Shown here: positions 1 through 8,553 of the stretch, piece by piece
Position numbering within the stretch: position 1 is the first letter of the stretch
Layout of the letters: the number at the start of each line of letters is the position of its first letter
Source: Empedobacter stercoris
GTDB taxonomy: Bacteria; Bacteroidota; Bacteroidia; Flavobacteriales; Weeksellaceae
Assembly: GCF_025244765.1 (NCBI RefSeq)
Contig: NZ_CP104209.1
Location: 124,001-188,000 of the forward strand
Length of the DNA stretch: 64,000 nt
Direction: 5' to 3'
Notes under the pieces: model-generated
The model's input: only the letters and a program-made list of their open reading frames with translations
Database searches by the model: none
Told to the model about the DNA's origin: nothing
Position numbers and translations under genes: made by a program

Positions 1-464
1 TTATTATTTAACTGATACATTTTTCCTTTCGATTCGAAAGAAATTGTACCATTTATTGCATCTTTTAAATTTTGTTGTCCTTGAAGGTTATTATCCCATG
101 TAGGAGAATTACTATCTTCAAAATCAGCCATAAAGGTTTTAGCATCAGAATTTAAGGCGTTAATTACCATTTTACGGTCAACCGGACCAGTTATTTCAAC
201 GCGACGATCTTGTAAATCTTCAGGAATAGGAGCGGCTGTCCAATCGCTATTTCTGATATCCTTTGTTTCTGAAAGAAAAGATGGGAAATTTCCTAAATCA
301 AAAAAGATTTGTCTTTCGCTTCTTTCAGCCAATAGTTCTAATCGTCTATCGTTAAATTTTTTGTGTAAAGCTGTCAAAAATGTAACAGCTTCATTTGTCA
401 AAATGTCTGGATAACTATCCAGCACTTTGTGCGATAATTTTAATTCACTTGTAATAGTATCCAT
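1..464 (-). CDS. aceB: Malate synthase A, N-terminal part (cut by window edge)
   Basis: This is the N-terminal part of malate synthase A, the glyoxylate-shunt enzyme that condenses glyoxylate with acetyl-CoA to malate in the cytosol. About 154 residues of a protein usually near 530 are present; the rest lies beyond the left edge. My own translation starts [15 protein letters not shown]. It carries the family block [14 protein letters not shown] followed by [15 protein letters not shown] at roughly residues 85-125. The ATG (complement of 462-464) is the only plausible start. The gene diverges from a RamB-like regulator at 582, and the intergenic region holds a Bacteroidota-type promoter and a perfect palindrome. 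Repression by that neighbour is an inference from the layout. Family assignment is confident; an isocitrate lyase partner is not visible. Confidence 0.9.
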   Translation of the reverse strand, partial: MDTITSELKLSHKVLDSYPDILTNEAVTFLTALHKKFNDRRLELLAERSERQIFFDLGNFPSFLSETKDIRNSDWTAAPIPEDLQDRRVEITGPVDRKMVINALNSDAKTFMADFEDSNSPTWDNNLQGQQNLKDAINGTISFESKGKMYQLNN

Positions 465-520
465 TTTTTGTGTTTTTGTTGTAATTTTGGTTTTGGTCAT
501 TCGAGCGGAATTTTACTTCC

Positions 521-534
521 AGCGAACGTTCGCT
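521..534. promoter_or_regulatory. Perfect 14-bp palindrome, candidate operator
   Basis: AGCGAACGTTCGCT is a perfect inverted repeat between aceB and the divergent regulator. Its right end overlaps by two bases the -7 box proposed for aceB (533-540 on the minus strand). A bound protein would therefore cover the aceB start point. The neighbouring RamB-like protein is the natural candidate ligand; this is inference. Confidence 0.6.
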
Positions 535-565
535 AAATTATAAAAATTCGTTTACATTTACCAAA
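533..565 (-). promoter_or_regulatory. Predicted aceB promoter
   Basis: Read on the minus strand, TTTG (complement of 562-565) is followed after 21 bases by TAATTTAG (complement of 533-540). This is one mismatch from the Bacteroidota TTTG / TAnnTTTG promoter. The start point would fall near 526, giving a leader of about 60 nt. Confidence 0.55.
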
Positions 566-581
566 TATTTTTGAAAAAATT

Positions 582-2069
582 ATGCAAGAAGAATACATTA
601 AATTAATTTTTGGATTAAAATTAAAGCAAGTTAGAACTGCTAAAGATTTGTCATTGTTTAAGTTATCTAAGTTAACAGGGCTTTCAAAATCTTATTTAAA
701 TGAGATCGAAAAAGGTAAAAAATATCCGAAAACTGATAAAATAGTATTGCTTGCAGAGGCTTTGGAAATACCTTACGATGAGATAGTTTCATTAAAATTA
801 GATAAAAATTTAGCGCCAGTTGCTGAAATTTTACAATCTAATTTGTTACAAGAAATACCATTAGAGTTGTTTGGTATAGAAGAAAGAGACTTAATTGAGA
901 TCATTTCGAATGCACCTATGAAGGTGAATGCATTTATATCAACCTTGATCGAAATAGGGAATAATTATAATTTGACACGAGAAAGTTTTTTCTTAGCTTC
1001 TTTGCGTTCTTTTCAGGAAGCAAACGACAATTATTTTCCAGATATAGAAAAAGCTGCAAAAAGTTTTTTACAAGAATATTTAGTTGATTATGATGGTTTT
1101 GTATCGAATGATACCATGGAAGAAATTCTAAAAGAAGAGTTTAATTATACAATTGTTTATGAAGATTTTGACCATTTTGAAGGAAAAGATTTAGCTAAAC
1201 TCCGTTCGATTTATATCAAGGATAAAAAATTATTGTATATCAATTCGATTTCGGATAACGATCAGAAACGATTTATTTTAGCAAAAGAATTAGGGTATAA
1301 TTATTTAGATTTAAAGGAGCGTTTGTATACTTTTTCTTGGGCTAGTTTTGACAATTTTGATCAATTGTTGAATAATTTTTATGCTTCTTATTTTGCGGGA
1401 GCGTTATTGTTACCTGAAGATAAACTGTTGGCGGATATGAAAGATCTATTTGCTGTGGAGCACCATGATTTGTCTAAATTTCAAGAAATTTTAGGGAAAT
1501 ATACCGAATCACCAGAAACTGTATATCAACGAATGACTAATTTATTACCGAAGCATTTTAATATTCGCGATTTATTCTTTTTGCGATTATCAACTAAAGC
1601 GGGTTCTAATTCGTTTAAATTAACCAAAGAATTACATCTTAATCAACAACAATCGCCTCAAGCAAATGAAACAGATGAACATTATTGTCGACGTTGGGTT
1701 TCGTTGAATGTGTTGAAAGAATTAGAAAATAATCCAGAAGATCAGCATACAATTTCTGCTCAGATTTCGTTGTATCCATTCAATAATAATCAAAAATATT
1801 ATGTAATTTCTTCAGCGACAAAAGATCCATTTAATCCAAGTTATTTACGAAGTGTAACGATAGGTGTTTTATATAAATCGGCTCAACGTAAAATTAAATT
1901 TATGAACGATCCTTCTATTCCAGTAAAAGAAGTGGCGGTAACGTGTGAGAACTGTGGAATGAAAGATTGTGCTGAAAGAGCTGCTGGACCAATTCGTTTT
2001 GAAAAAGATATTCGTAACAAACGTTTAAATGTTACCATTAATGATTTTATAAAAAAACAAAGTAAATAA
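582..2069 (+). CDS. XRE-family regulator with ImmA/IrrE-like and Cys-cluster domains (RamB/PrpR-like)
   Basis: This 495-residue cytosolic regulator resembles RamB/PrpR-type short-chain acyl regulators, which control glyoxylate or propionate genes in other bacteria. Residues about 10-65 form an XRE helix-turn-helix (LSKLTGLSKSYLNEIEKGKK). The middle, about 170-290, resembles the ImmA/IrrE domain, but the HExxH zinc motif reads AKELGYNY, so peptidase activity is unlikely. The C-terminal part resembles DUF2083 and has the cluster CENCGMKDCAERAAGP near residue 455, like the Cys motif of PrpR-type proteins that bind an iron-sulfur cluster or acyl-CoA. It is divergent from aceB, which suggests control of the glyoxylate shunt. 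The ATG at 582 has no strong ribosome site. The family is fairly sure; the target is inferred. Confidence 0.8.
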   Translation: MQEEYIKLIFGLKLKQVRTAKDLSLFKLSKLTGLSKSYLNEIEKGKKYPKTDKIVLLAEALEIPYDEIVSLKLDKNLAPVAEILQSNLLQEIPLELFGIEERDLIEIISNAPMKVNAFISTLIEIGNNYNLTRESFFLASLRSFQEANDNYFPDIEKAAKSFLQEYLVDYDGFVSNDTMEEILKEEFNYTIVYEDFDHFEGKDLAKLRSIYIKDKKLLYINSISDNDQKRFILAKELGYNYLDLKERLYTFSWASFDNFDQLLNNFYASYFAGALLLPEDKLLADMKDLFAVEHHDLSKFQEILGKYTESPETVYQRMTNLLPKHFNIRDLFFLRLSTKAGSNSFKLTKELHLNQQQSPQANETDEHYCRRWVSLNVLKELENNPEDQHTISAQISLYPFNNNQKYYVISSATKDPFNPSYLRSVTIGVLYKSAQRKIKFMNDPSIPVKEVAVTCENCGMKDCAERAAGPIRFEKDIRNKRLNVTINDFIKKQSK

Positions 2070-2081
2070 AATATGAAAAAT

Positions 2082-2111
2082 AAAAAAAGGAACTTAAAGT
2101 TCCTTTTTTTT
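2082..2111. terminator. Bidirectional terminator between convergent genes
   Basis: The stem GGAACT/AGTTCC (2089-2094 with 2098-2103) has a TAA loop and is flanked by an A-run before and a T-run after. It can end both the regulator gene and the minus-strand ABC-F gene, whose stop codon lies in the T-run. Confidence 0.8.
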
Positions 2112-3999
2112 ATTCGCTTAATTCTAACCAACGAAATTCTTTTTCTTCAATTTCGTCCACAATTTTTTGTAGTTCATCTCCAATTGTAGCAATTTTATCG
2201 TAGCTTAAATTAGGATCTGAAAGTAAATTTGTTAATTCTTCCTTTTTAACCTCAAGAATTGGTAAAGATTTATTAATTTCTTCTAATTCTCGTTGTTCTT
2301 TGAACGATAACTTTCGAGGTTTTGTTTCTTTGATCTTTTCTTTAGATTCAATTTTATCTTGAGTTGCGATTACTTTTTCACTTTTATTATCGTCAATTTC
2401 AGGTTTATTTTTATTCTCGATATGGTATTCAGTGTATGTTCCCATATAACGAGAAACCTTTCCTTCTCCTTCAAAAATCATTAATTCATCAACCACTTTA
2501 TCCATAAAATAACGGTCATGGGAAACGACTAATAAACAACCTTGGTAATCTTCTAAGAAACTTTCTAAAACAGTTAATGTCGGTAAATCCAAATCATTTG
2601 TAGGCTCATCCAAAATCAAGAAGTTTGGATTTTTGTACAGAATAGCCAGTAATTGAAGGCGTTTTTTCTCTCCTCCACTTAATTTAGAAATATGAGTATG
2701 TTGTTGTTCTGGCGTAAATAAAAACATTTCTAAGAATTGTTCAGCACGCATTTCCTTTCCATTTGCAAGAGGAAAGAAATCTGCAATATCTTTTACAAAT
2801 TCTATAACACGCTCATCTTGTTTAAAGTCGATTCCGTCTTGTTTAAAATGTCCAATATTTAATGTGTCACCACGTTCAATAACGCCACTATCAGCAGGTT
2901 CAATTCCTTCAAGCATTTTCAAGAAAGTAGTTTTACCTACACCATTTTTACCGACTAAGCCGATTTTTCCACCACGTGCAAAAATATACGAGAAATCATC
3001 TAAAATTTTCTTTTGACCAAATGCTTTCGAAACATGTTCCATCTCGATGATTTTTTGACCTAAGCGCGTCATGACCATCTCTAATTTTACTTTTTGATCG
3101 ACAATTTTATGTTTGGCAACTTTTTCTGTATCATAAAAAGCATCAATACGAGATTTAGATTTTGTTGTTCGCGCTTGTGGCTGACGACGCATCCATTCAA
3201 TTTCTTTGCGGTAAAGATTTTTTGCTTTATCAATTGTTGCGTTCTGATTTTCGATACGCAATGCTTTGTTTGTAATATAAGTTTCGTAATTTCCTGAATG
3301 TACATACAATGTTTTGTCCTCCATTTCTAAAATTTTGGTACATATAGCATCTAAGAAATAACGGTCGTGTGTAACAAGAATCAAGGTTTTGTTTTCTTTG
3401 TTTAAGAAATATTCTAACCATTCTACCATTTCGATATCCAAGTGGTTGGTAGGCTCATCTAAAATTAGAAGAACATATCCTGTTTCGAAACTCAAATCAA
3501 TCAAAAACTTTGCTAAAGAAATACGTTTACGTTGACCACCAGAAAGCTTTCCAATTTTTTGACCCAAGAAATCAATCTTCAATTTTGATAAAATTTCTTT
3601 GATTGTCGGTTCGACTTTCCACGCATCTAAGACATCCATTTTTCCCATTAAATCAACTAATTCTGGATTTGTTGGGTCATTCTCAATCATGTTTTCATAT
3701 TGACGAACAACATCTAATACTTCATTCGAATGATTAAAAATATATTCTTCACCTTTTAAATTTTCGTCGAAATCATCACTTTGGTCTAACATTAAAATTT
3801 TGACCCCTTTGTTTGGGCGAACTTCACCAGAATCGGCTGTTTCTAATCCAGCTAAAATTTTAAGTAAAGTAGATTTTCCACTTCCATTTTTGGCTACGAA
3901 TGCGATTTGGTCTCCTTCGTTGACATGAAAATTAACATCTTTAAATAGTGTTCGGATTCCGTATGATTTGGTTAGATTTTCAACTGTAAGAAAATTCAT
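2110..3999 (-). CDS. uup: ABC-F family ATPase, Uup-like
   Basis: This 629-residue soluble protein has two ABC ATPase domains and no membrane segment, the hallmark of the ABC-F family that acts on ribosomes or, for Uup, in DNA stability. The first domain has Walker A AKNGSGKST near residue 40 and signature LSGGQRKR; the second has GKNGVGKTT near 347 and LSGGEKKR. Walker B LLILDEPTNHLD and FLILDEPTNDLD precede the switch histidines. Residues about 540-629 form a charged coiled coil ending RWLELSE, the C-terminal domain typical of Uup. It lies 34 bases downstream of the ABC-2 permease on the same strand, so co-transcription is possible, but ABC-F proteins are not known to energise permeases. The ATG at 3999 fits the start of the first domain. 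Confidence 0.85.
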   Translation of the reverse strand: MNFLTVENLTKSYGIRTLFKDVNFHVNEGDQIAFVAKNGSGKSTLLKILAGLETADSGEVRPNKGVKILMLDQSDDFDENLKGEEYIFNHSNEVLDVVRQYENMIENDPTNPELVDLMGKMDVLDAWKVEPTIKEILSKLKIDFLGQKIGKLSGGQRKRISLAKFLIDLSFETGYVLLILDEPTNHLDIEMVEWLEYFLNKENKTLILVTHDRYFLDAICTKILEMEDKTLYVHSGNYETYITNKALRIENQNATIDKAKNLYRKEIEWMRRQPQARTTKSKSRIDAFYDTEKVAKHKIVDQKVKLEMVMTRLGQKIIEMEHVSKAFGQKKILDDFSYIFARGGKIGLVGKNGVGKTTFLKMLEGIEPADSGVIERGDTLNIGHFKQDGIDFKQDERVIEFVKDIADFFPLANGKEMRAEQFLEMFLFTPEQQHTHISKLSGGEKKRLQLLAILYKNPNFLILDEPTNDLDLPTLTVLESFLEDYQGCLLVVSHDRYFMDKVVDELMIFEGEGKVSRYMGTYTEYHIENKNKPEIDDNKSEKVIATQDKIESKEKIKETKPRKLSFKEQRELEEINKSLPILEVKKEELTNLLSDPNLSYDKIATIGDELQKIVDEIEEKEFRWLELSE

Positions 4000-4033
4000 G
4001 GTTTATTATCTGTTTTGTGAGTTAAAAAAGAAA

Positions 4034-5215
4034 CTAAATCTTTTCTGTTTCGATTTGCTTGATCGACTGTTTAGCTTTTCTTATTTTAACGATTAAGAGA
4101 GCCAAAGATAAGACAAAGCAAATACTTCCTATAATAATTAGATTATTTAAATGTGGTTGAATTAACCTTGGATCTCCTTTTTCGATAAAAAGAATACGAA
4201 ATATTTTGAGATAATGCGTTAATGGAATGGCATCTGCAATTGTTTGTATCCATTTTGGCATGTGACTCAATGGCCAAGTAAATCCACTTAAAATGAAACT
4301 TGGAGTAGCCACGACCATCAAGACTTCTGTAGCTTTTAGTTGGCTTGGAAGTAAGATGCTGACTAAAAATCCCATAAAACAAACAGCTAAAATAAAGGCA
4401 AGAGTAGAAGAGAAGAAAGGCCAAAATTCTGTTTCTAATTTCATGTCATAAAACATTCCAAAGCAATAGTATAGTATGAAAATGAAAATCGACATGATTA
4501 GATATGGAAATGTTTTGGTAAATAATAGTGTAAATGGATTGGATGATTTTGAAATTAAGGTGTTGAATGTTTTATTTTCAAATTCTGATGCAAAAGAAAG
4601 CGCTAATCCTAATAATAAAACTTGTTGCAATACAGTTAGTAATACACCAGGAAGCATAAAATATAAGTAGTTTCCACTGCGTATATTTTGTCGAATCATA
4701 GTTGATTTGAATGGTTCGTAACTTTGAGTCGCTATATATTCTGGTACGCCTTGTTTTCGAGCTGTTTCAATTGAAATTCCAGCTTTCATAGTAGATAATA
4801 CTGTTGTTACAGCAATAGCAGCTGTGTTGGATGTTAAAGTATTTGATCCATTTACGAAATATGTAATTTCGGGCAATTTCTTTTGTTGTACATCGGATTG
4901 AAAATTGCGAGGAATCACAACGACTATTTCTGCTCCGATTGCTAATGCTTTATTTTTAGAGTCGAATGTAGATGCTAAAATTTCGGCTACGTGAACCGAT
5001 TCATTTTCATCTAACATTTGAATAATTTTTTGACTTGTTGTTGTGCGATCTTCATCAACGACAATAATTGGCAAATCGGTTACATTTCCTTTTTTATAGA
5101 CATTTCCAATCAAAACACCATACATGATAGGCGCACCCAAGAATAAAATGGGTAAAACAGGATTCTTGAAGAAAAGTTTGAACTCTCGTATAATTAAATG
5201 AAAAATTGTTTTCAT
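4034..5215 (-). CDS. ABC-2 type permease
   Basis: This 393-residue inner-membrane protein has the ABC-2 permease layout. There is one N-terminal membrane segment (about residues 20-40), a large periplasmic loop, and five or six hydrophobic segments between about 180 and 385. It resembles YhhJ/YbhR-type subunits of drug or lipid exporters. It is the third gene of an apparent minus-strand operon after a TolC-like channel and an HlyD-like adaptor, with a gap of 6 bases from the adaptor. The operon contains no dedicated nucleotide-binding protein and no second permease; the only ATPase nearby is the Uup-like ABC-F protein. Substrate unknown. Confidence 0.85.
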   Translation of the reverse strand: MKTIFHLIIREFKLFFKNPVLPILFLGAPIMYGVLIGNVYKKGNVTDLPIIVVDEDRTTTSQKIIQMLDENESVHVAEILASTFDSKNKALAIGAEIVVVIPRNFQSDVQQKKLPEITYFVNGSNTLTSNTAAIAVTTVLSTMKAGISIETARKQGVPEYIATQSYEPFKSTMIRQNIRSGNYLYFMLPGVLLTVLQQVLLLGLALSFASEFENKTFNTLISKSSNPFTLLFTKTFPYLIMSIFIFILYYCFGMFYDMKLETEFWPFFSSTLAFILAVCFMGFLVSILLPSQLKATEVLMVVATPSFILSGFTWPLSHMPKWIQTIADAIPLTHYLKIFRILFIEKGDPRLIQPHLNNLIIIGSICFVLSLALLIVKIRKAKQSIKQIETEKI

Positions 5216-5221
5216 TAGAAT

Positions 5222-6214
5222 TTATTTAGTGTTAAGATCCAAAATAACAGTTGCTTTTGTCAAGAGTTGAGCAGCTTGTTTGTTATCAACAGGAACTACT
5301 TTTACTTCATATAGGGATTGTTGCTGATCAATATCTGGATAAGCAGTCGAGATGTTTGCATAGGAATTCAGCGCTTTTATCGAAACAATTTTACCTTTGA
5401 GTTCTAAATTATTTTTATAAGGAATCTTTAAATTGACAATTTGATTTTTCTGAAGTTGACTAATTTTATTTTCAGGAATGGTAAATCTAAAAAATGTAGT
5501 TTCTTCCAGAATTCCGTTCGCTATAGCATAACCAGCCAATGCTAATTCTCCTATTTTTAGATTAATTGTTTCGATTGTCATATTTTGTGGCGCTTTGATG
5601 TATCTTTCTGCTTCTGCAACATCAATCTCTTGCAAAGCACCTAATGCACGTTCTCTTTGTCCCAAAGCCATTTGTTGTTGCTCAACACGAGCTCCATTTT
5701 CGGCATCAGCTAATTCGGCTTTTGCGGCTAAATATTGATTTTTTGCACCTTGATATTTTGCATAAACTTCATCGTAACTTTGTTGCGGTACAAGACTATC
5801 ACGAAGCATATTTTTTAGTCGATGATTCGATTTTTCAGCATAATCTAATTGCTCTTTCAAGCCAGCAACTTTTGCACGTAATTGTTTCAATTGATTATCT
5901 GTCGCACCTTTTTTTGCCATTTCATATTGCGCTTCAGCTGAATTTACAGCACCTTCGGCTTGACTTTTTTTGGCATCAACTTCTGGTAATTGTAAAACAA
6001 AAAGTGTTTGTCCTTTTTTTACTTCATCGCCTTCGTGAACCAATATTTGATCTATTTTACCTGGTATTTTTGTGACAACTGTAATTTGATCACGTTCAAT
6101 TTTTCCTTGAAAAACAGTTTCTTCGGTTGATTTATTTTCTTTATCAGTAGATGTACAATTCGAAAAAAGTATTAGTCCGCTTAATGCAAAAATATAGTAT
6201 AAGGTATTTTTCAT
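5222..6214 (-). CDS. HlyD-family membrane fusion (periplasmic adaptor) lipoprotein
   Basis: This 330-residue periplasmic adaptor would link the ABC-2 permease to the outer-membrane channel. I choose the ATG at 6214 (MKNTLYYIFALSG) over an in-frame ATG at 6268. It gives a lipoprotein signal ending LILFSNC, and the longer form would overlap the end of the TolC gene. Residues about 35-75 and 225-260 form the split barrel/lipoyl part (KIDQILVHEGDEVKKGQTLF), with an alpha-helical hairpin between (about 75-190). A C-terminal beta-barrel follows. The gap to the upstream gene is 4 bases and to the downstream permease 6, so the three are surely co-transcribed. Confidence 0.87.
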   Translation of the reverse strand: MKNTLYYIFALSGLILFSNCTSTDKENKSTEETVFQGKIERDQITVVTKIPGKIDQILVHEGDEVKKGQTLFVLQLPEVDAKKSQAEGAVNSAEAQYEMAKKGATDNQLKQLRAKVAGLKEQLDYAEKSNHRLKNMLRDSLVPQQSYDEVYAKYQGAKNQYLAAKAELADAENGARVEQQQMALGQRERALGALQEIDVAEAERYIKAPQNMTIETINLKIGELALAGYAIANGILEETTFFRFTIPENKISQLQKNQIVNLKIPYKNNLELKGKIVSIKALNSYANISTAYPDIDQQQSLYEVKVVPVDNKQAAQLLTKATVILDLNTK

Positions 6215-6218
6215 GATT

Positions 6219-7598
6219 TTAATTTGAGATTTGATTAAATAATTCACCAGAAGTTTGTAGTAATTCATAGGTTTTAGAGCGTTGATCTATAATTTGAGCA
6301 TAATAACCCAGATTGGCTTTGTAATAATCATTTTCAGCATCCAAACGCTCGGTAACATCTATTAATCCTTCTTGAAATCGTCTTGAAGCGATTTCTAAAT
6401 TATTTGTTGCAATGGTATTTTGTTGATTATTTACTTTCAATTTTTCAGTAGAAGTTTCGTAATCAATCTTATTTTTACTTAATAAGAGGTGTAGTTTTTC
6501 TTGCGAATCTTTCAATTTATTTTCATTAATTAAGATATCTGTTTTAGCTTGCGCTAATCTATTTTTATGTTGACCACCATCTAATAATTCCCATTTTGCA
6601 CCAATTCCAATCAAAATATTTGGGAATAATGTAAATTGATTCATTTTTAGATTGACATCGCCTAATAAACCGACATCTTTTAACTTGAAACGACTTCCAA
6701 AAATAGAAGTGTAATTGGTATTTGCGAAAGCGAAAACTTGTGGAAGATGAGAACCTTTTTCTTTCTTGTACAAAAATTCGTAAGCCTTTATTGAATGTTC
6801 AAGCGCTTTCAACTCTTTTTTATTTTCTAATGTATACTCAGCCGAAATTATATGGATAGGAGTAAGTTCATACTCTATTTGTTGTAAATCTTCTATCGAT
6901 AAATGTGTTAATGTTTCTAATTTCTTGTAAAGTAATTGTCGGCTTCCATTTACTTCAACTTGTCGAGCCTCTAACTCGAGCAATGCTAATTTTATTTTTT
7001 CACGATCATATGGTATTGCCAAACCGTTTTGAATTGCTTTCTGAACTTTAAGATGTTCTTTATCTAAACGTTTTGCAGAATTTGAAATCAATTCTTCTAC
7101 TTTTTGTATCAACATCAATTGATCATAAGTTTGTAAAATGTCCTTTGTTATGACATCTTTTTCTGCATCTTTTAAGTAATCTAAAGCTACGCTTTTTTCT
7201 TGAATAGCGTTTAAAGCATTTGGTATTTGCAATCCTGAAAAAATGACTTGAGATGCATTTATACCAATTGTAAATAATCCAGTTGAGGTATTAAATCTTT
7301 GATTTCCTGCAAATAATTCGGTCGAAATAAGATCAATAGATTTTGTAGGAATATCAATTGTTCCGTTCGAATTTAAATAACTTCCCAAAGCAATTGCAGA
7401 CAAACTTGGTTTTTGTTTACCTTTTATTTCATCATATTTAGAGTTGTTTTTATCAACTTCGAGTTGTTTATTTTTTAAATTGTAACTTGATTCAATTGCT
7501 TTTTCAACAGGTAGTTTTAGTTGAGGGTCAATTAGTTGTTGACCAAAAGAAAATGAAGAGATAAGAACGAAATAACTATAATATCGATGGATAGGCAT
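6219..7598 (-). CDS. TolC-family outer membrane efflux protein
   Basis: This 459-residue outer-membrane factor has two long helical repeat regions typical of TolC (about residues 40-230 and 260-455). A short N-terminal hydrophobic stretch (YYSYFVLISSFSFGQQ) reads as a signal peptide. It is the first gene of the export operon TolC / HlyD-like / ABC-2 permease. The start at 7598 follows a gene-free gap with a terminator from the upstream lipoprotein gene, so the operon probably starts here. Typical members form trimers spanning the periplasm. Substrate unknown. Confidence 0.85.
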   Translation of the reverse strand: MPIHRYYSYFVLISSFSFGQQLIDPQLKLPVEKAIESSYNLKNKQLEVDKNNSKYDEIKGKQKPSLSAIALGSYLNSNGTIDIPTKSIDLISTELFAGNQRFNTSTGLFTIGINASQVIFSGLQIPNALNAIQEKSVALDYLKDAEKDVITKDILQTYDQLMLIQKVEELISNSAKRLDKEHLKVQKAIQNGLAIPYDREKIKLALLELEARQVEVNGSRQLLYKKLETLTHLSIEDLQQIEYELTPIHIISAEYTLENKKELKALEHSIKAYEFLYKKEKGSHLPQVFAFANTNYTSIFGSRFKLKDVGLLGDVNLKMNQFTLFPNILIGIGAKWELLDGGQHKNRLAQAKTDILINENKLKDSQEKLHLLLSKNKIDYETSTEKLKVNNQQNTIATNNLEIASRRFQEGLIDVTERLDAENDYYKANLGYYAQIIDQRSKTYELLQTSGELFNQISN

Positions 7599-7665
7599 TG
7601 CTCAATTTTGGCATAAAATTAACAAAAAATATACCATGAATAAAAACTAGTATTAGAATATGATT

Positions 7666-7702
7666 AAAAATAAAAATCCTGAAACTTTTTAAAGGTTCAG
7701 GA
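7666..7702 (-). terminator. Rho-independent terminator of the 7746 lipoprotein gene
   Basis: Arms TCCTGAA (7677-7683) and TTCAGGA (7696-7702) pair. On the minus strand they are followed by a T-rich tract (TTTTTATTTTT). Confidence 0.75.
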
Positions 7703-7745
7703 CTTCCAATAATTGCCAACATAATTGGCGCATAGTTCAATGTAT

Positions 7746-8423
7746 TTAATATTTATTATCAATTATATTTAAGGTCTCGTTTAACGATTCTTTCATCATT
7801 TTCTCTAAATAATCTATTGATCCTTGTTTGATTGTCTCCTCAATGTATTTAGTTCCTCCAATTGTTTCGCTATATTTTAACGAATTGTTTTTTAAGTCTA
7901 AAATATTGATATAAACATAGGTTTTAGCAATGTATTTTAGTTTGTTTTCGGGATCAAAATCCAAACCAGATTTTACATTGATAACGACTAAATCATCTTG
8001 AGATATTAAATTTTTCAAGTTATCAAATTTAACTAAATGAACATTTTCTTGTGTAATTAATTCGTTTGGTACGTTTTTATTGTCAAATTTATCAATTATT
8101 TGATAATCATATTGATGATCGTCTAAAATTTTGATTGCTTTTTCACGAATTATTTTAATGATGTCAACTTTCGAATTTAATTGTATCAATTGATTTTGGA
8201 TTGATTTTGAATCGATATTATGGTTTAATTCTTGAGAATTATGATTAAAAAATCCAACAGTATCAATATTAATTACCACACCAACTTTACTCACAGGAAC
8301 ATCTAAGGCACTCTCGTACGTAGTTGTTGTATTAACAGCTAATTCTTTTGGAGCTTCTTTTTTTTGCTCACAAGATTGCATTATAAACAAGCTTCCTATC
8401 GCGAAATAAACTATTTTTTTCAT
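7746..8423 (-). CDS. Lipoprotein of unknown function
   Basis: I do not recognise this 225-residue protein. It starts with a lipoprotein signal, MKKIVYFAIGSLFIMQSC, with Cys at residue 18 and EQKKE following, so it is predicted to be anchored in a membrane facing the periplasm. The mature part is rich in Asn, Asp, Ile and Lys with no clear motif. The region about 125-200 (VKSGLDFDPENKLKYIAKTY) looks like mixed alpha/beta, as in proteins that build a per-cell stress or GLPGLI-like response, but this is not evidence of function. It has its own terminator and no close operon partner; the neighbouring FUSC gene ends 130 bases upstream. Confidence 0.7.
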   Translation of the reverse strand: MKKIVYFAIGSLFIMQSCEQKKEAPKELAVNTTTTYESALDVPVSKVGVVINIDTVGFFNHNSQELNHNIDSKSIQNQLIQLNSKVDIIKIIREKAIKILDDHQYDYQIIDKFDNKNVPNELITQENVHLVKFDNLKNLISQDDLVVINVKSGLDFDPENKLKYIAKTYVYINILDLKNNSLKYSETIGGTKYIEETIKQGSIDYLEKMMKESLNETLNIIDNKY

Positions 8424-8553
8424 ATACCAACCTTTACTCTTTAAATATAGTGATTAATAATGTTTTAGTATGTTTTTTTTAAAATTATTTTTTATTGAAC
8501 AAAAAAAGGTAGTTATAACGTATGATTTTAGATTTTGAATAGTTAAATTATAT

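Noticed and set aside
5644-6075. 143-codon plus-strand frame opposite the HlyD-like gene
   Set aside because: It is antisense to a well-supported gene and has no recognisable protein features.
7714-7730. GCCAA/TTGGC inverted repeat near the lipoprotein terminator
   Set aside because: The arms are 5 bp only and there is no T-tract; likely chance.
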